A DNA stretch of 64,000 bases from Diadophis punctatus similis (GCA_023053685.1 JALIGW010000014.1:17269308-17333307); one strand, 5' to 3'. Positions 47,609 through 59,822 are shown, numbered from the stretch's first letter. Notes: generated from the sequence alone by a model not told the origin. Made by a program: numbers and translations.

Positions 47609-47994
47609 CTGCAAGGAGAGAAGAAAAAGGCATCAGGACCGTGAAAAGCGAGGAGGGCGACAGTGCAATGCCGAGGGACCCTCCTCCACCCACGGCGCAC
47701 AAGAGGCAAGGTGAACGGTGGGCCTGAGGGCCTCCCCCGTGCCCAGAGCTGGGGAAGGTTAGCCCACGTAGGTAGGCTTGCTCTCATCCAGAGTGGCCCA
47801 TAACAGTGACCATGCCCTCTTTAAAATGCTGAAGTGGACAAAGAGGGAGAAAGTGGGAGGGAAGCTCCATCTATAGTTAATCCTGCCCCTCCTCACTCCC
47901 ACTCTGCCAAGCGGCTGCCAGTTCTGCAGGGGGAGGTTGGACCAGTCCTGGTTCCTACAGCCTCAGCATCCCTCCAGCACAGAGGCCCCAGATT

Positions 47995-48300
47995 TAGTTA
48001 TTCATTTTATTGCATTTATGTGAGGCCCATCTTGTCCAGAGCAGCTTACAAACAATAAAACTACTTTACAATAATAAAGCAAAAAATGACAACAGTAATA
48101 AATGCTGTTCAAAAGGCGTTGAAGGGGAGGGGAACACAAAGTACACGGGGGAGAGGTGGGTCTTTCCTAATCCAGGAGTCACTTCCAGAAGGGGGCACCC
48201 CTTTGGGCCCCCAGGCCGAGCCGGGTCTTTAGCTCTTTCGGAAGGCCAAAACGGGGGGGGGGGGGAGATCTCCCAAAGATTGGGAGAAAGGTGACCCTTC
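47995..48300 (-). repeat. L2-type LINE 3' tail (probable)
   Basis: TTTATTGCATTTATGTGAGG, CAGCTTACAAACAATAAAAC and an AATAAAGCAAAAAATGAC stretch resemble the 3' end of reptile L2 elements. A G run follows. Confidence 0.5.
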
Positions 48301-50120
48301 CCATTATGGAGACCCTAGTTGTCCTGCTGCTCTCAGGGCACTCATGGTGGGGGAAGAAAAGCCCCCCCCAACACACACACAGCCTTCAGCCCCCGCTGCC
48401 CCCCCCAAGGGATTAAGACAGTCCCTGGGAGGGCATGCCAAAAAGAGCAGGTCCTTTTGTGTCTCTCCCTCCAGTTAACAAGCTCTCCCTTAAAACAGGC
48501 AAGGAGGGGGGAGGCTCTGGCTGCCTTCCTGCCCCCTTTCTTCCCATTGTGCAGATTGGGGGAGGGGGCGGAGGGGCTGGCCTCCTCTGCTCCCCTCAGA
48601 ACCCAACCAAATTAGCAGCAAGCAGCACAGGCAGACACCCCCCCCCAAGACCTGGGGGAGAATAAAGGGGCCCCCAGTGGGGTGCAGACAAAGCAGAGAG
48701 GGAGGAACTTCTCCCACCCCACCCCAATAAAGCCAAGCAAGTACCACCGGATCCTGAAAAGAAAAACCCCTCCCCCATAAGAAGCCCCAAAGGCATGTCT
48801 GTGTGTGTGGAGTTGTGTGACCTAGGAGTTGTACTTAACAGAATAACACAGCTGGAATGGGCCTTGGGGGTCATCCAGTCCAGCCCCCTGCTTAAGCAGG
48901 AGACCCTAAACTTTTGATTCAGTGCCCTTAATTTAAAGTAAGATGCAACCAATTAAAATCAAAACAGGACGGAGACAGGATGCCAAAATTTCAATATGAG
49001 GCTTGCAAACAGGGCTACGGAAGCCATTGGATATGAAAGTTTTATGGATGTTACACATGAGGGCCACTTCTTGCTCGCCCCAGACAATGAATCTGCCTTC
49101 AGGAGGTCCTGCCAGGTGCGACGTGGACGCTTCCAATGACTGTTTCCCCTCTGAATCCAGATCACCACATAGCCTGTATTTCACAGCAGGCTCTCCATGG
49201 GCACCTACCTACCTACAATATCTCTGGAAAAGATCCAAGAGCACCAAAAAAACAAACCTTTTTAAAAGAGAACAAGATTCTCGCTTCCCTCCGCTACCGA
49301 GCTTCATCCATTAATCATGCAATTTTGCAGGATCTGGATCTGGATCTTGAAAGCATTGGCTGTGGCCCACCACAGGAGATCACACCTGGGCATGAAAAGA
49401 TTGCTGACCCTTCTTCCGTGGGCAGTTTAAGAACGCCACCCCAGGAGGCCTTGCCTGCTGGTTCAACAACCGTGGAGCACAAATATTTGGCGCATGAGGA
49501 AGGCATAAGGACGGGGCTTTGAAGGCAACAGAAAGGGGAGGCCAGGCCTGCTTTTTCCTTGCTCCAGGCGCATCTCAGTACGGACCTTGCATAACGGCCT
49601 AATTTTAACTAGTGCAAATCCACATGTGCCAGACACACAAAGGCCGCTTCCTGCATCTCTCTCTCGCCCAGTCTTCTGGGCAGCTTGGGGCAGAAAACGG
49701 CTGCAGAGCAATGAGCACCCAGTAATCCGGTAGAAGCAGGGTCCAGGCAAAGGTCTCCTGACTTCAAAGTCATGTTTTGGATGGAGAAAAGGGAAGGGGA
49801 GTGAAAGAAGAGAACATCTAGCAGACCCCCCTAAAATGATAGGCGTGCAACTCTCTTTCCTCCCCATGAATACAACTAATGAATTCAGAAGTGGTCACAG
49901 GTGGCAAAAGGCCAAAAACACCCCCTCCCCAATATCTCACTATCGGATAATTTTTCTCAGCCCTACCGGTCAGCCGGTCACTTTTCTCTTCTCTTTTTGC
50001 TTCTCCTCAACAAAAGCTTTTCCGTTTTCAGAGGCTCCCAATTTCATATATTATCCTCACTAACATTTACAAGTCTGTAGACACCCCAAAGATGCAGGCC
50101 TATTACTCCATACCACAGTA
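48301..50120. other. EFNB1 intron 2, one CR1 scrap
   Basis: 48839-48905 (CAGAATAACACAGCTGGAATG and on) is a CR1 3'-end fragment. The remainder, including a 134-codon frame at 49463-49867, shows nothing recognisable. Confidence 0.45.
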
Positions 50121-50128
50121 GTTCACCC

Positions 50129-50476
50129 CAGGGGTGAAATCCAGCAGGTTCTGACAGGTTCTGGAGAACCGGTAGTGGAAATTTTGAGTAGTTCGGAGAA
50201 CCGGTAGTGGAAATTTTGAGTAGTTCGGAGAACCAGCAAATACCACCTCTGGTTGGCCCCAGAGTGGGGTGGGAATGGAGATTTTGCAATATCCTTCCCC
50301 CAGGAGTGGGGAGGGTATGGGGATTTTGCAGTATCCTTCCCCTGGAGTAGGGTGGGAATGGAGATTTTGCTATCCTTCCCCTGCCACGCTCACCAAACCA
50401 CGCCCACCAAGCCAATGCCACGCCCACCAAGCCAGCCCACAGAACTGGTAGTAAAAAAATTTGGATTTCACCACTG
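50129..50476. mobile_element. hAT-like element (GAACCGGTA family)
   Basis: Ends CAGGGGTGAAATCCAGCAGG and TTGGATTTCACCACTG, GTTCACCC duplicated exactly at 50121-50128 and 50477-50484. Contains short internal tandem repeats (GGAAATTTTGAGTAGTTCGG twice). Confidence 0.9.
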
Positions 50477-50764
50477 GTTCACCCCAATTTTCTGCTGTCC
50501 CTGGTGAGGGAATGGTTTGGACGGCTGGCCAGAACCAACCAGAATTCAGTCATTTCTCAGCCTCCTTCCCGACCTTCCCTGCTCTGCCTCTGAAGCCTTC
50601 TTGGCTTGCCCAGGTGAATGGGAGGGGGCACGGGGATGGGGTGGGCTTGGCAAAACTCCTCTGCTCCCCACTTTTCCAGCAACAGGACCTCAATGGGGCT
50701 TAAAAAGACAAAGCCACACCACCTCCTCATGTACGCGGACACATACAAATCCATGCAATTTCCA

Positions 50765-51650
50765 GGATTTTTTATTGATTGCTATGTAAATTACTATGCT
50801 GCCCATCTTGCTGTCCAAAGTGACTCTGGGCAGTTTACGATGTAATAAAACAGAAATATAGAAAAACAAAATTACACAGGATTAAGTACAGATTTACAAA
50901 AACCACGGGCTCAAGCGGAGCGGGGGTGGTGCCTTGCCTGTCATTGCACCAACCCATTCCCCAACCCAGGGGGCCTCCATCAGGGGCCCAGGCCAGCTCC
51001 AGAGCCAGGTTTGAAGGCCCTTCTGGAAGGCCAAAGGGGTGGGGGTGTGGGATGGATCAAGGTGCTCCGAAGAGGGGCAGCAGTGGCAGAAAAGCTGAAA
51101 TTCCTGGACCAGTGGGCTCCACAGCAGGGCCTTTCTGCCAGAATAAGAGGAGGGCACCAGTGCCTTTGGGGCAGGACAGTCAGGTATCCCGGAGCCATAA
51201 AGGATTTTAAAGGTGATGATAGCCAACACCTCTGAACTGTACCTGGAAGCAGATCAGCAGCCAATGCAGCTCACTTAACAGTGGTGTTACATGTGCCACA
51301 GATGGGCCTCCAGAACGCCACTGTGTATCCTGAACCAACAGTAGTTTCTGAATACTCTTCAAGGGTTGCCCCATGCAGAGCACATAGTAATAATCCAGAC
51401 ATGAGATGATAAAGGAATGAGTGACTGAGCACAAGATCCAGAAAAGGGCACAATTGGAACACAATAGGAAGCTGTGCAAAGGCTCTCCTAGCCACAACCA
51501 CAACCTGTTCTTTGACCAGGAATGGCAAGTCTAGGATAACCCCCAAGTTGTGCACAGAGTCTGTCTTGGCCAATGCAACCCTATCCAGAACTGAAGTTGA
51601 TAAAGGCTCCCAAGGCCCCCGCACCCACAGCTCCTCCAACAAGATTCAGC
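50765..51650 (-). repeat. L2 LINE, 3' part with reverse-transcriptase remains
   Basis: The minus strand encodes DSVHNLGVILDLPFLVKEQV and, in another frame, LDYYYVLCMGQPLKSIQKLL and VAHVTPLLSELHWLL. These are L2 RT phrases, frameshifted between them. The 3' UTR and tail run down to 50765. Confidence 0.82.
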
Positions 51651-52009
51651 CGAAACCTGTTGCCCCGTCCAGACCGCCACAGGTACTGCGAAAGGGCAGC
51701 CACAGCATTACTTGGGTCACCCAGGATGGAGACTGGCATACTGATTGGGACTGTCCCATTGGCATACTGATGATACCCCACCCTGTTAAGCAGGAGCGGA
51801 GAGAGACTCCCAAGCCCTTCGGTGCCCCACAGAAAGGCATGGCCGTTTGGCCTGGACCTCTCAGCCCCTATCAACACTGATTAGAACCAGCCTTGGAGGA
51901 AGAAACCAAACCAGCACAGCACAGTCCCAAATCCCGTGGTTGGTCCAAAAGGATACATGGTCAATGGTACGGAAAGAAGTTGAGAGGTCAAGGAGAGCAA
52001 GGATGAACG
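51651..52009. other. Probable LINE-derived sequence
   Basis: Continuous with the L2 remnant on its 5' side, but no peptide is recognisable. Confidence 0.35.
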
Positions 52010-52017
52010 CACTATCC

Positions 52018-52451
52018 CAGTGATGGCGAACCTATGGCACGCGTGCCACAGGTGGCACGCGGAGCCATATCTGCCGGCACGGGAGCCATTGCCTAGCTCA
52101 GCTCCAGCGCGGATGTGAGCGCCAGCCAGCTGATTTTTGGCTCGTAGGGAGGCTCTGGGAGAGCGTTTTTGATTTCTGGAGGGCCTCTGGGGGATGGGGG
52201 AGGGCATTTTTGCCCTCCCCAGGCTCCAGGGAAGCCTCTGGAGCCTGGGGAGGGCGAAAAATGGGCCTACCGGGCCCACCAGAAGTTCAGAAATGGGCCA
52301 TTTCCAGCCTTCAGAGAGCCTCTGGGGGTGTGGGGGAGGCCGTTTTCACCCTCCCCAGGCATTGAATTATAGGTATGGGCACTTGCGCATGTGCGATAGC
52401 ACGCGCGCACGCACTTTTGGCACCTGAGGAAAAAAAGGTTCGCCATCACTG
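52018..52451. mobile_element. hAT-like element (CAGTGATGGCGAACC family), 434 bp
   Basis: Ends CAGTGATGGCGAACCT and AGGTTCGCCATCACTG, CACTATCC duplicated exactly at 52010-52017 and 52452-52459. Confidence 0.94.
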
Positions 52452-52499
52452 CACTATCCCATTCCTCTCTCGCCAGAGACTGTCGACATGCAACCAAGG

Positions 52500-52760
52500 G
52501 CATTTCTGTCCTGCAACCGGACTGTTTCTCAGAGCTTGCACCATTTTTGCTGCCTGTCTCTGGACTCGCTCAATTTTAGCAATCTCTCTTTTAAGTGAGG
52601 TCTCCAGAACTGGACAAAGTATTCCAAATGGGGTTTGACTAAAGTTTGTTCCTGTCCCGTAACAGGGCCTGAATTCTGACCATAAGGAGTCCAGATAATC
52701 AGTTTCATCCAGGACTCTCTGAAGTTTCCAAGAAACCACCTTTTTGAACCACCTTCCCTA
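52500..52760 (-). repeat. CR1 LINE fragment
   Basis: The minus strand encodes TLVKPHLEYFVQFWRPHLKE and, frameshifted, KREIAKIERVQRQAAKMVQ, the late RT region of CR1. Confidence 0.8.
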
Positions 52761-53146
52761 AAAAGAAAGATTGGAAACAAGATGAAAGTTGTCCTGTTAG
52801 GTGGGGTCAAGTGATGGTTTCTCAAGGAGGGGCAAAACCAGGCCTCCTTAAAAGCCCCCGAAAATGTCTCCTCCTGCAGAGATTAATCAATCACTGCCTG
52901 AACCCACCTGCTTTCACCATCCGGGAGGGACAAGGATTGAACTGACAGGTGGTAGAACTGACAGCATCAAGGACTCCGTCCACTTCCTCAGATCCAACAT
53001 TGTCAAACCGTTCCCAGATAACTGGGAAGATCTCTCCTCAGGCATCTCACATGGAGTTGCTCCACACACGGGATCTAAGTGGGCACGAATCCAAATTACT
53101 TTCTCCCTCAGGAGTTGAAAAAATTCCTTTGCTTGGCCCTGTAGAT

Positions 53147-53277
53147 CAGGGGTCTCCAGCCTTGGCAACTTTACGACTTGTGGACTTCAACTCCCAGAAT
53201 TCCTCAGCCAGCTGGCTGAGGAATTCTGGGAGTTGGGAGTCTACAAGTCATAAAGTTGCCAAGGTTGGAGACCCCTG
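53147..53277. mobile_element. Palindromic hAT-like MITE
   Basis: Ends CAGGGGTCTCCAGCC and GGTTGGAGACCCCTG, CTGTAGAT duplicated exactly at 53139-53146 and 53278-53285. Confidence 0.93.
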
Positions 53278-53285
53278 CTGTAGAT

Positions 53286-54533
53286 GATCACCGAGCCTTT
53301 CTGTCCCAGGAGGGACCGAGTGATCTGAAACACAGCCACTGGGCGGCACCCTGTGGGCACAATAAGGACAAAGAAATAATGCTCTTTCACCGCTTTTATC
53401 GCCACAAACTAGGCCGCTCTAGGTCGTGTCCACTCAGAGTCATCCTTCATTTTCCTCAGTGGAGGAAATTTATCATCTATCCTCCCTCTTTAAGGTTGCC
53501 TCATAACTGCCTTCTTCCCATACTTTCGAATTATAGAATAAAGTCACCAGTTCAGTTTTTCTGTTTTCAGCAAAAAGTCCATAAAGGGTTTCCAATCACG
53601 AATAAGCATACTTGTTGTTTTGTCCCTGATCAAGCAAGTTAACTTTGCCATTTTCTGCCAATTTTGTCATCTTCCCAAGCATTCCTCCAGAGTGGGTATT
53701 TTGGAATCCTTCCATCTTTGTGTAGATTGCATCTTGTTGCAGTTAGCATGTACAAAAGCATTTTTCATGGTTCTTTTCTAGTTAACTAACCACAAATCCC
53801 AACCAACCAACACATACATGCATACATACATGTACTGCACATTTAAGTGCACATTTTTCCTCAAAGGTTTGAAGTTAAAATGGCCTTGGAAAAAATGACT
53901 TACAACTTGTCCCCAACATTATGATTAACCACCAACCCCTAGGTCACATAATCCCAGTTTGGGTGCCTGGCAACTGGCTTGCATTTATAACAATTGCAAT
54001 ATCTTGCGGTCATGTAAGCAGCAGTACAACAAGGAGGAGTTCGGAGTGGAGGAGAAGAAAAAGGAGGAAGAATACAGATAAAATAAGTTGGAATTAGGGC
54101 TGGGGGAGAATTTAGACATCAGTTTTGAAGAACTGCCAAAGAAAGAAAAAGAGGAGGAAGAGGGAGGAGGAAGAGGGAGGAGGAGCGGCATCAGAAAGAC
54201 AATAGGACGTGCTGCAGGGCGACAGCTGAGAATGGAGGCGGCCTGGAAGAAGCAAAGGAATTTCAACGCTAGCCACAAGAAGAGCTGAAACAAGTATTAT
54301 TTCACCATTAACCCCAAGAGGTCAATTAGCCACGACCAACTCACCGTGATTGGTTAAGGAATTAAATTCCTTAATTTAAAAAAAGAAAACAGAACAGGAT
54401 TTTTTAAAAAAATAATAGCACTTTTAAAAACACATGGAAAAACACGCAGTCATGGAAAAAAGTCTGCAATATAGGTGGCATCATACTCACAGAAGACCCA
54501 AGTTGTATCTGTACTAAATGTAAATGTAAACTA
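53286..54533. other. EFNB1 intron 2, one degraded element
   Basis: 53880-54020 has a degraded piece of the GTCCTCGACTTACGACC family. 54300-54370 has phrases of the GACAACTTGCC family. The GGAGGAAGAGG-rich stretch near 54140 is low complexity. Confidence 0.45.
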
Positions 54534-55268
54534 CCGTATTTTTCGGAGTATAAGACGCACCTTTTTCCCCAAAAAAAGAGGGTGAAAACTTGGGTGCGTC
54601 TTATACACCTAATGTAGCCCCACCCAGCCACCCCCACCCTTTGGCCTCTGCCTTCCAAGCAATTTACCTCTTTGCAGCAAACAGGGTAGAGCCTAATTAG
54701 CACAAGAAGTGATTATCTGCCTGCCGACTGTCAGCTGAGAGGCTGCAGCCACGTGCTAAAAATGAAACTAACTACGGTAGCTGCAAGGAGACAAATTTCC
54801 TGAAGGTAGACTGCTGGCAATGTTGGACTGCTGAAACTGCATGCAAGGAGGTAAGTCAATAACTATAAATGTTTGTAGAGTGTTCAAATTATTAGACTTA
54901 TTTTTTAAAGACTGCTTTATTATTGTTCTAGACAACTTAACAAAATGAAGAAGCTTTTTAAAATAAATGCTTGATCTGAAGAGGCCCAGTGCTATTGTGT
55001 CTTCTTCTAAATAGCAGAGAAAAGGCCTCTGCCTCCCAGCAATTTGCCAAACAGCAAACAGTACAGATGATATACACTGTTTGCTGTGTATTTCTGTGCA
55101 TGTGTGCCTGACCCATAGAAATAGCAAAGAATTGGAGAAATGTACATTATGGCAGCATATTAATGCCAGAAAGTTTTCTTAAATGTAATCACACTAACTC
55201 CTCCCAATTATTTTAATAGATCTACTCCAAACATGACTAAGTCAGGGTTGAACTCAGCTGCCTTATCT

Positions 55269-55360
<92 letters not shown>

Positions 55361-55626
55361 TAAACAACAACAACAACAACAACTGGAAGGGACCTTGGAG
55401 GTCTTCTAGGCCAACCCCCTGCTTAGGCAGGAAACCCTACACCACTTCAGTTCTAACTTCAGTTCTAATTGTTCTAACTGTCAGGAAATTTACTAAACGA
55501 CACTGTTACATTTCAGATTATACTTTTACAGATCTTTAAATTTGATGTGGCTTTCTGGAAGTATAGTTATTTTCCTTGTTTTCCTCCTCCAAAACTAAGG
55601 TGTGTCTTATACTCCGAAAAATACGG
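54534..55626. mobile_element. TA-flanked inverted-repeat element, 1.09 kb
   Basis: Terminal inverted repeats of 28 bases starting CCGTATTTTTCGGAGTATAA match at 27 positions, and TA borders both ends. The interior contains CTA, ATA and CAA microsatellites (55269-55382) and a CR1 3'-end scrap (55377-55480). No transposase. Confidence 0.85.
55269..55382. repeat. (CTA)n, (ATA)n, (CAA)n compound microsatellite
   Basis: Three trinucleotide arrays follow each other without a gap. Confidence 0.97.
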
Positions 55627-55798
55627 TAATTCAAACATTTGGGGGGGGGGGACAAGTCTAACCACTCTGAGACACAAACAACAAAATTGTTGTTTGTGTC
55701 TCAGACTAAACCCAACTGAACTAAACTAAACTGAACTGAATACAGTAAGGAAAAATTAACTAGCAGAAAATGAACCTTGAATGAAGACAAATGGAGAC

Positions 55799-55800
55799 AT

Positions 55801-55863
<63 letters not shown>

Positions 55864-55995
55864 TTATTTATTTATTTAATAAATAAATAAATAAATTTAT
55901 TTATTAAATTAATTAAATAAATTTAAATTTATTTATTTATTCGGCTTTCTTATATGCCGCTCAACTCCCGAAGGACTCAGGGCGGCATATGTCAC
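55799..55995 (-). repeat. (TTTA)n array and LINE/SINE 3' tail
   Basis: About 80 bases of TTTA, an AAAT inverted stretch, then TTATATGCCGCTCAACTCCC and GGACTCAGGGCGGCATATG, the L2-type tail. Confidence 0.85.
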
Positions 55996-56088
55996 TCATA
56001 GAAGGGGAAAAAATCCAACCCAGTCCAGTCCAGCTAAACAATCGATTTCATAAGAAAACGTGCAGGCATGTGTTGGTGATAGCAGACT

Positions 56089-56580
56089 CACTGCTCAGGG
56101 GAACTGAATCAGCAATTTGTAGATGGGACAATCAATCTAGGGAGGTATGCTGTCTCCCAGGAACAAAGATCAAAGTTGTGACTGAGAGATTTACTAAAAT
56201 AATTAAATCCACAGATTACTATTCCTTTTTCCTCTTTCATGGGGGGGGGGGGGAGATGATTGATATGACAAAGAGCCGGAAAAATGTATCGAGAAACTGT
56301 GAGCAGCTAGGCATGAAAGCAAAAGAGACAGGTGGTGGTTACCTCTTCACCCGATGAAGGAACATGGAACTTTAGAAGTAAACCACTGGTTTAGGGAATG
56401 GCGTTGATGAGAGAACTTTGGACTCCTAGACCATGGTTTAAAATGCCTGCATGGGGTGGGGTTGGGCCTTCTGGCAGGGGATGGGTTAGTTCACAATAAC
56501 TGGGAAGAATGTTTTTGGAAACCATCTGGATCACTGCTCAGGGAAACTGAACCAGGAATCTGTAGACCAGACAATCAAAA
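56089..56580. repeat. Diverged direct repeat pair, spacing about 440 bases
   Basis: CACTGCTCAGGGGAACTGAA at about 56089 recurs as CACTGCTCAGGGAAACTGAA at about 56532. Both continue with a GTAGA..GACAATCAA phrase. The origin is unclear; it may be part of an unrecognised element. Confidence 0.6.
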
Positions 56581-56749
56581 GAAACACACCTAATAAAAGA
56601 GGCTGGGAATCTGGAGGTTTGTCTGAACTAAAATTCTGAGTTGTGGTTTCTTTTAAAAGGGCAAAGCCACCCTTGGCGATGGGGGGAAAAGAGGAATCCC
56701 TACAATGCATTCTTCCCTTTATACTTTGCGTGGTGGGGAGAGAAGAAAC

Positions 56750-56992
56750 GATTTTGTGTGAGTGGCAGGCAAGTGTGTGTGCAGCTCCATTTGCACAAGT
56801 GGCAGGCACTCCCGCGAGGGTGTGAAACTGCATTTGCAGTCGCAAATGCCCGCCACTTGCACAAATGGAGCTTCACGCACGCACGCGAGTGCCCGCTACT
56901 CGTGCAAATGGAGCTGCGTGCACGCACTTGCTGCCGCTTGCCCGGCCCAGTTCCAAAAAGGCCGCAGCCCAGGGGGGGGGGATTGGGGACCC
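56750..56992. repeat. hAT-like terminus with repeated GCAAATGGAGCT units
   Basis: Ends TTGGGGACCCCTG like the palindromic MITEs and contains repeated, partly inverted TGCAAATGGAGCT and GGCACTCGCG phrases. No matching left end or duplication was found. A 160-codon ORF across it is a repeat artefact. Confidence 0.45.
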
Positions 56993-57008
56993 CTGCTTTA
57001 GACAAAAA

Positions 57009-57415
57009 CTTTATTTATTTATTTTATTTATTAGGTTTTCTTATATGCCGCCCAACTCCCGAGGGACTCAGGGCGGCGTACAGCACAAAAGATACAAGAA
57101 TAACCAATAAACAATTAGATTAAAATCAGGATATAAAAATTAAAAATTACAATATTAAAAAACCATCCAACCATCAGACATACCCGGGGGAGAGTTCAGT
57201 TGGAATTAGGCTCTACCCCCTGCCTGCAGGAAAAGCCATGTCTTAACGGCTTTTCGGAAGGCCAGCAGGGTGGGGATGGTTCGGGTCTCTGGAGGAAGTT
57301 GGTTCCAGAGCACGGGGCCCGCCACAGAGAAGGCCCTCCCCCTAGGGCCCGCCAGCCGGCATTGCTTGGCTGACGGGAGCTGGAGGAGGCCAACTCTGTG
57401 GGCCCTAACCGGTTT
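57009..57415 (-). repeat. L2 LINE 3' end
   Basis: The minus strand encodes the L2 C-terminal phrase RAFSVAGPVLWNQLPPETRT, then LLAFRKAVKTWLF. It is followed by a 3' UTR ending CGCCCTGAGTCCCTCGGGAG and a TAAATAAA tail. Confidence 0.88.
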
Positions 57416-57774
57416 CCCTAAAACGAGAGAGAAATGAGAAAAGAGGAAGAAACAAGCTTTGGTTTTTCAACCTGATACAAACACAGACGAGGGAAAGCCT
57501 ATAGAAGTCAACCAAGCTTATTTTACACTAAACAGGTTTATTCTGTGTCTTTCCATTACTCTCCCTTTTGCAATTAGGAGAAGTCAAGTTTCAAGTCTTG
57601 CATTTGGGTAGCAAAGGGGGACATTTTGGGGGGGTTTCTATAATAAAACTCCTCCCTTTGTTTATACATCCTAAAGGCGGGATTCACAGGGAGGAATTGT
57701 TACTGTAAAAATGGGATAATCCAAAAGGCACCTTGAAGGAAAAGTTTCAAGGGCACCTTTCTGCTCACCTAAAC

Positions 57775-57892
57775 CAGAGGTCTTCAAACTTGGCAACTTT
57801 AAGACTTGTGGACTCCAGCCAGCTATGCTGGCTGGAGAATTCTGGGAGTTGAAGTTCACAAGTCTTAAAGTTGCCAAGTTTGGGGACCCCTG
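57775..57892. mobile_element. Palindromic hAT-like MITE
   Basis: Starts CAGAGGTCTTCAAACTTGG and ends CCAAGTTTGGGGACCCCTG, ACCTAAAC duplicated exactly at 57767-57774 and 57893-57900. Confidence 0.93.
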
Positions 57893-57900
57893 ACCTAAAC

Positions 57901-59339
57901 TAAACTGCATTTAGCTTTTGCCTGCATTCATATGCATTCAAACATCTCGATCATGCTCCGCCTTCAGGAAGCCAGCAAGAAGGCATTAATGCAGTTCTAC
58001 TCATCAGAAATAAAATCCAAGGTATTTTTCAACCCGTTGTAGGTGCCACCTGATGACTTTTCAAGCCACTCTGATTCTGGCAAAATCACATCTGATCTGC
58101 ATCAAGCTTAGCTAGTGAGTGATGGTTGTTGCTTACTTCAACTATTTCAGAATTGGAATGGCTACAAGCAATTTAAAAGTAATTCCAGAACATGAAGATG
58201 ATCTCCCTCATCTTAATGAAGCCTTGGGACCTCCTAATGCCAAGAGGGTGACTCATGGCTCCAGTTGCAACCCACAGAAACCGCCAAGTTGGGCTCCTGC
58301 TGCTGAATCAGCGCTCCGTTCATTTGGTGGGTTGATGCAGGAGAAAAGGCAGACGGGACTTAGGTTCCCTAACCAACTTTCCTTGAAGCTGACATCTCAA
58401 GAGGAACACCCAAAAAATGCAGAGGAAACCAGACACTGATGAGGCTACTGATATTTCTCAGCTTGGCCACATTATTTGTACTGTGTGATCAGATGCGAGG
58501 CACAGACAGAAGCCGCCAAGCCGAATGCCTTTCCGAGCCACGGTGGAGCTCCTGAACCTGCAATTTCACTGATTTGTGTAGAAAGATGTTCAGTCCCCCC
58601 ATCCAAGATGGAGATTTTCAGTTCTCTTTTCTTGAACTCACCTCTTTACATTTGGTATCATTTCCGTGTTATATTCAACAAGCACAATGTGAATACCAAC
58701 ACGCTGGAAGCCCCCACAAGTCTTATCTTATGGCTAAGTGGAAGCCAGAATGACTGGAATTGTTCAGCCAGTCTTCAAAAGGGTGAATCCAGAGGGGTGA
58801 CCGAGTCGGTTTCTACACAGGGTTACCTAACCCACGTCATATGTAATGCATTCCTCATGACTTCACCACAAAACCTCTGCATTGTTTGCTCTTTGTTCTA
58901 AACAAACATTACCGGGAGGGAGTTCAGGAAGTCTTGAAATGCAAGGTTTGCCTGCTTAAATTGGAGAGTCTCGGATGTTCTCCTCTGAGTTCCATTTTAT
59001 TAGCAACTGAGACCTTTTAATGACCAGCTTTGTCCTTCCTCTTCTCAATTGCTGAAGAATTTGGCTTTCTGAGCTGCCTTAGCTTCAATGCTGGGAATTT
59101 GGCCGTGTTCATTCCAGCTCTGTGTTTTGAGGCAGGATCAAAGGACTACTTGCTTCCTAGCAAAACAACAAGACCCAAATATCCCTAAGGCAAGGAAACT
59201 TCCAAAACCATCCAAGACCAATTTGGGCAAAGCAGACTTTTTTATGAGCAGCACACAACCAATTAAATTCCAAAGCACAGAAACAATCCTCCAGGAGAGC
59301 TTTAAATCAATATCTTGCACCAGCCTGTTGCTGAAGATC
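57901..59339. other. EFNB1 intron 2, no recognisable feature
   Basis: Open frames of 106 and 141 codons (58119-58439, 58476-58901) show no domain and no splice-site support. Confidence 0.4.
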
Positions 59340-59689
59340 AGCTACACATAAGCAGGACACAAGTAGATGGACAGCTTACAGTTCTGTTCACATCTATGGG
59401 TATGGAATGGGGGCTGCTAACGATGATGATTTGGCGCTTACGTAGATCCCTGAGAGGCCACATTCCAGAGCATAATGGAGAAGGAAGACTTTGGCAATGC
59501 CCAGAGTATTCCTCTTCCACTGCATTTGTCTTTTATAAACACCACAATCAATCCCTGCTCTCTTCTTTCTGCCTCCAGCCCACACTAAGCCAGGTGACAC
59601 CAAAACACAAAATCGCCCCACAGAGATCTCCTTCTACTTCATACAAAAGAGCTGCACATAAAATAATAAACTGCTTACTGAATATACTG

Positions 59690-59822
59690 AACCAGTGGCC
59701 TCCGGTGAGCACTGATGATGTTACCTAGTTTGGGTAATGAAACGTCTGCAAGAAAACAAGTGAGCTCAGAGACCACCAAGGACCCCTTGTTTCAACCCTG
59801 AGCTACAAATATTCTCACTAGC
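59690..59822 (+). repeat. Penelope-like retroelement 3' remnant (probable)
   Basis: Contains the hammerhead-like block at 59712-59746, then CTGCAAGAAAACAAGTGAGC, CCACCAAGGACCCCTTG and CAACCCTGAGCTACAAATAT. This 3'-end sequence is widespread in vertebrates. The family name is my inference. Confidence 0.6.
59712..59746 (+). ncRNA. Hammerhead-ribozyme-like motif
   Basis: CTGATGA (59712-59718), one base, GTTACC, 7-base loop, GGTAAT (one G-U pair), GAAAC (59739-59743) and GTC (59744-59746). Three bases before the core (GCA) can pair with the three after GTC (TGC) as a short helix I. AC-GU between GAAA and the cleavage C is the tiny helix III seen in minimal type I hammerheads, which act best as dimers. 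The unpaired base before helix II departs from the canonical form. Confidence 0.5.

Noticed and set aside
47463..47702. ORF extending exon 3 upstream and downstream
   Set aside because: Only 47516-47608 is bounded by a good acceptor and donor and matches ephrin-B1; the rest is intron.
58119..58901. Two plus-strand frames of 106 and 141 codons
   Set aside because: No domain, no adjoining exons with matching phase, no conserved motif.
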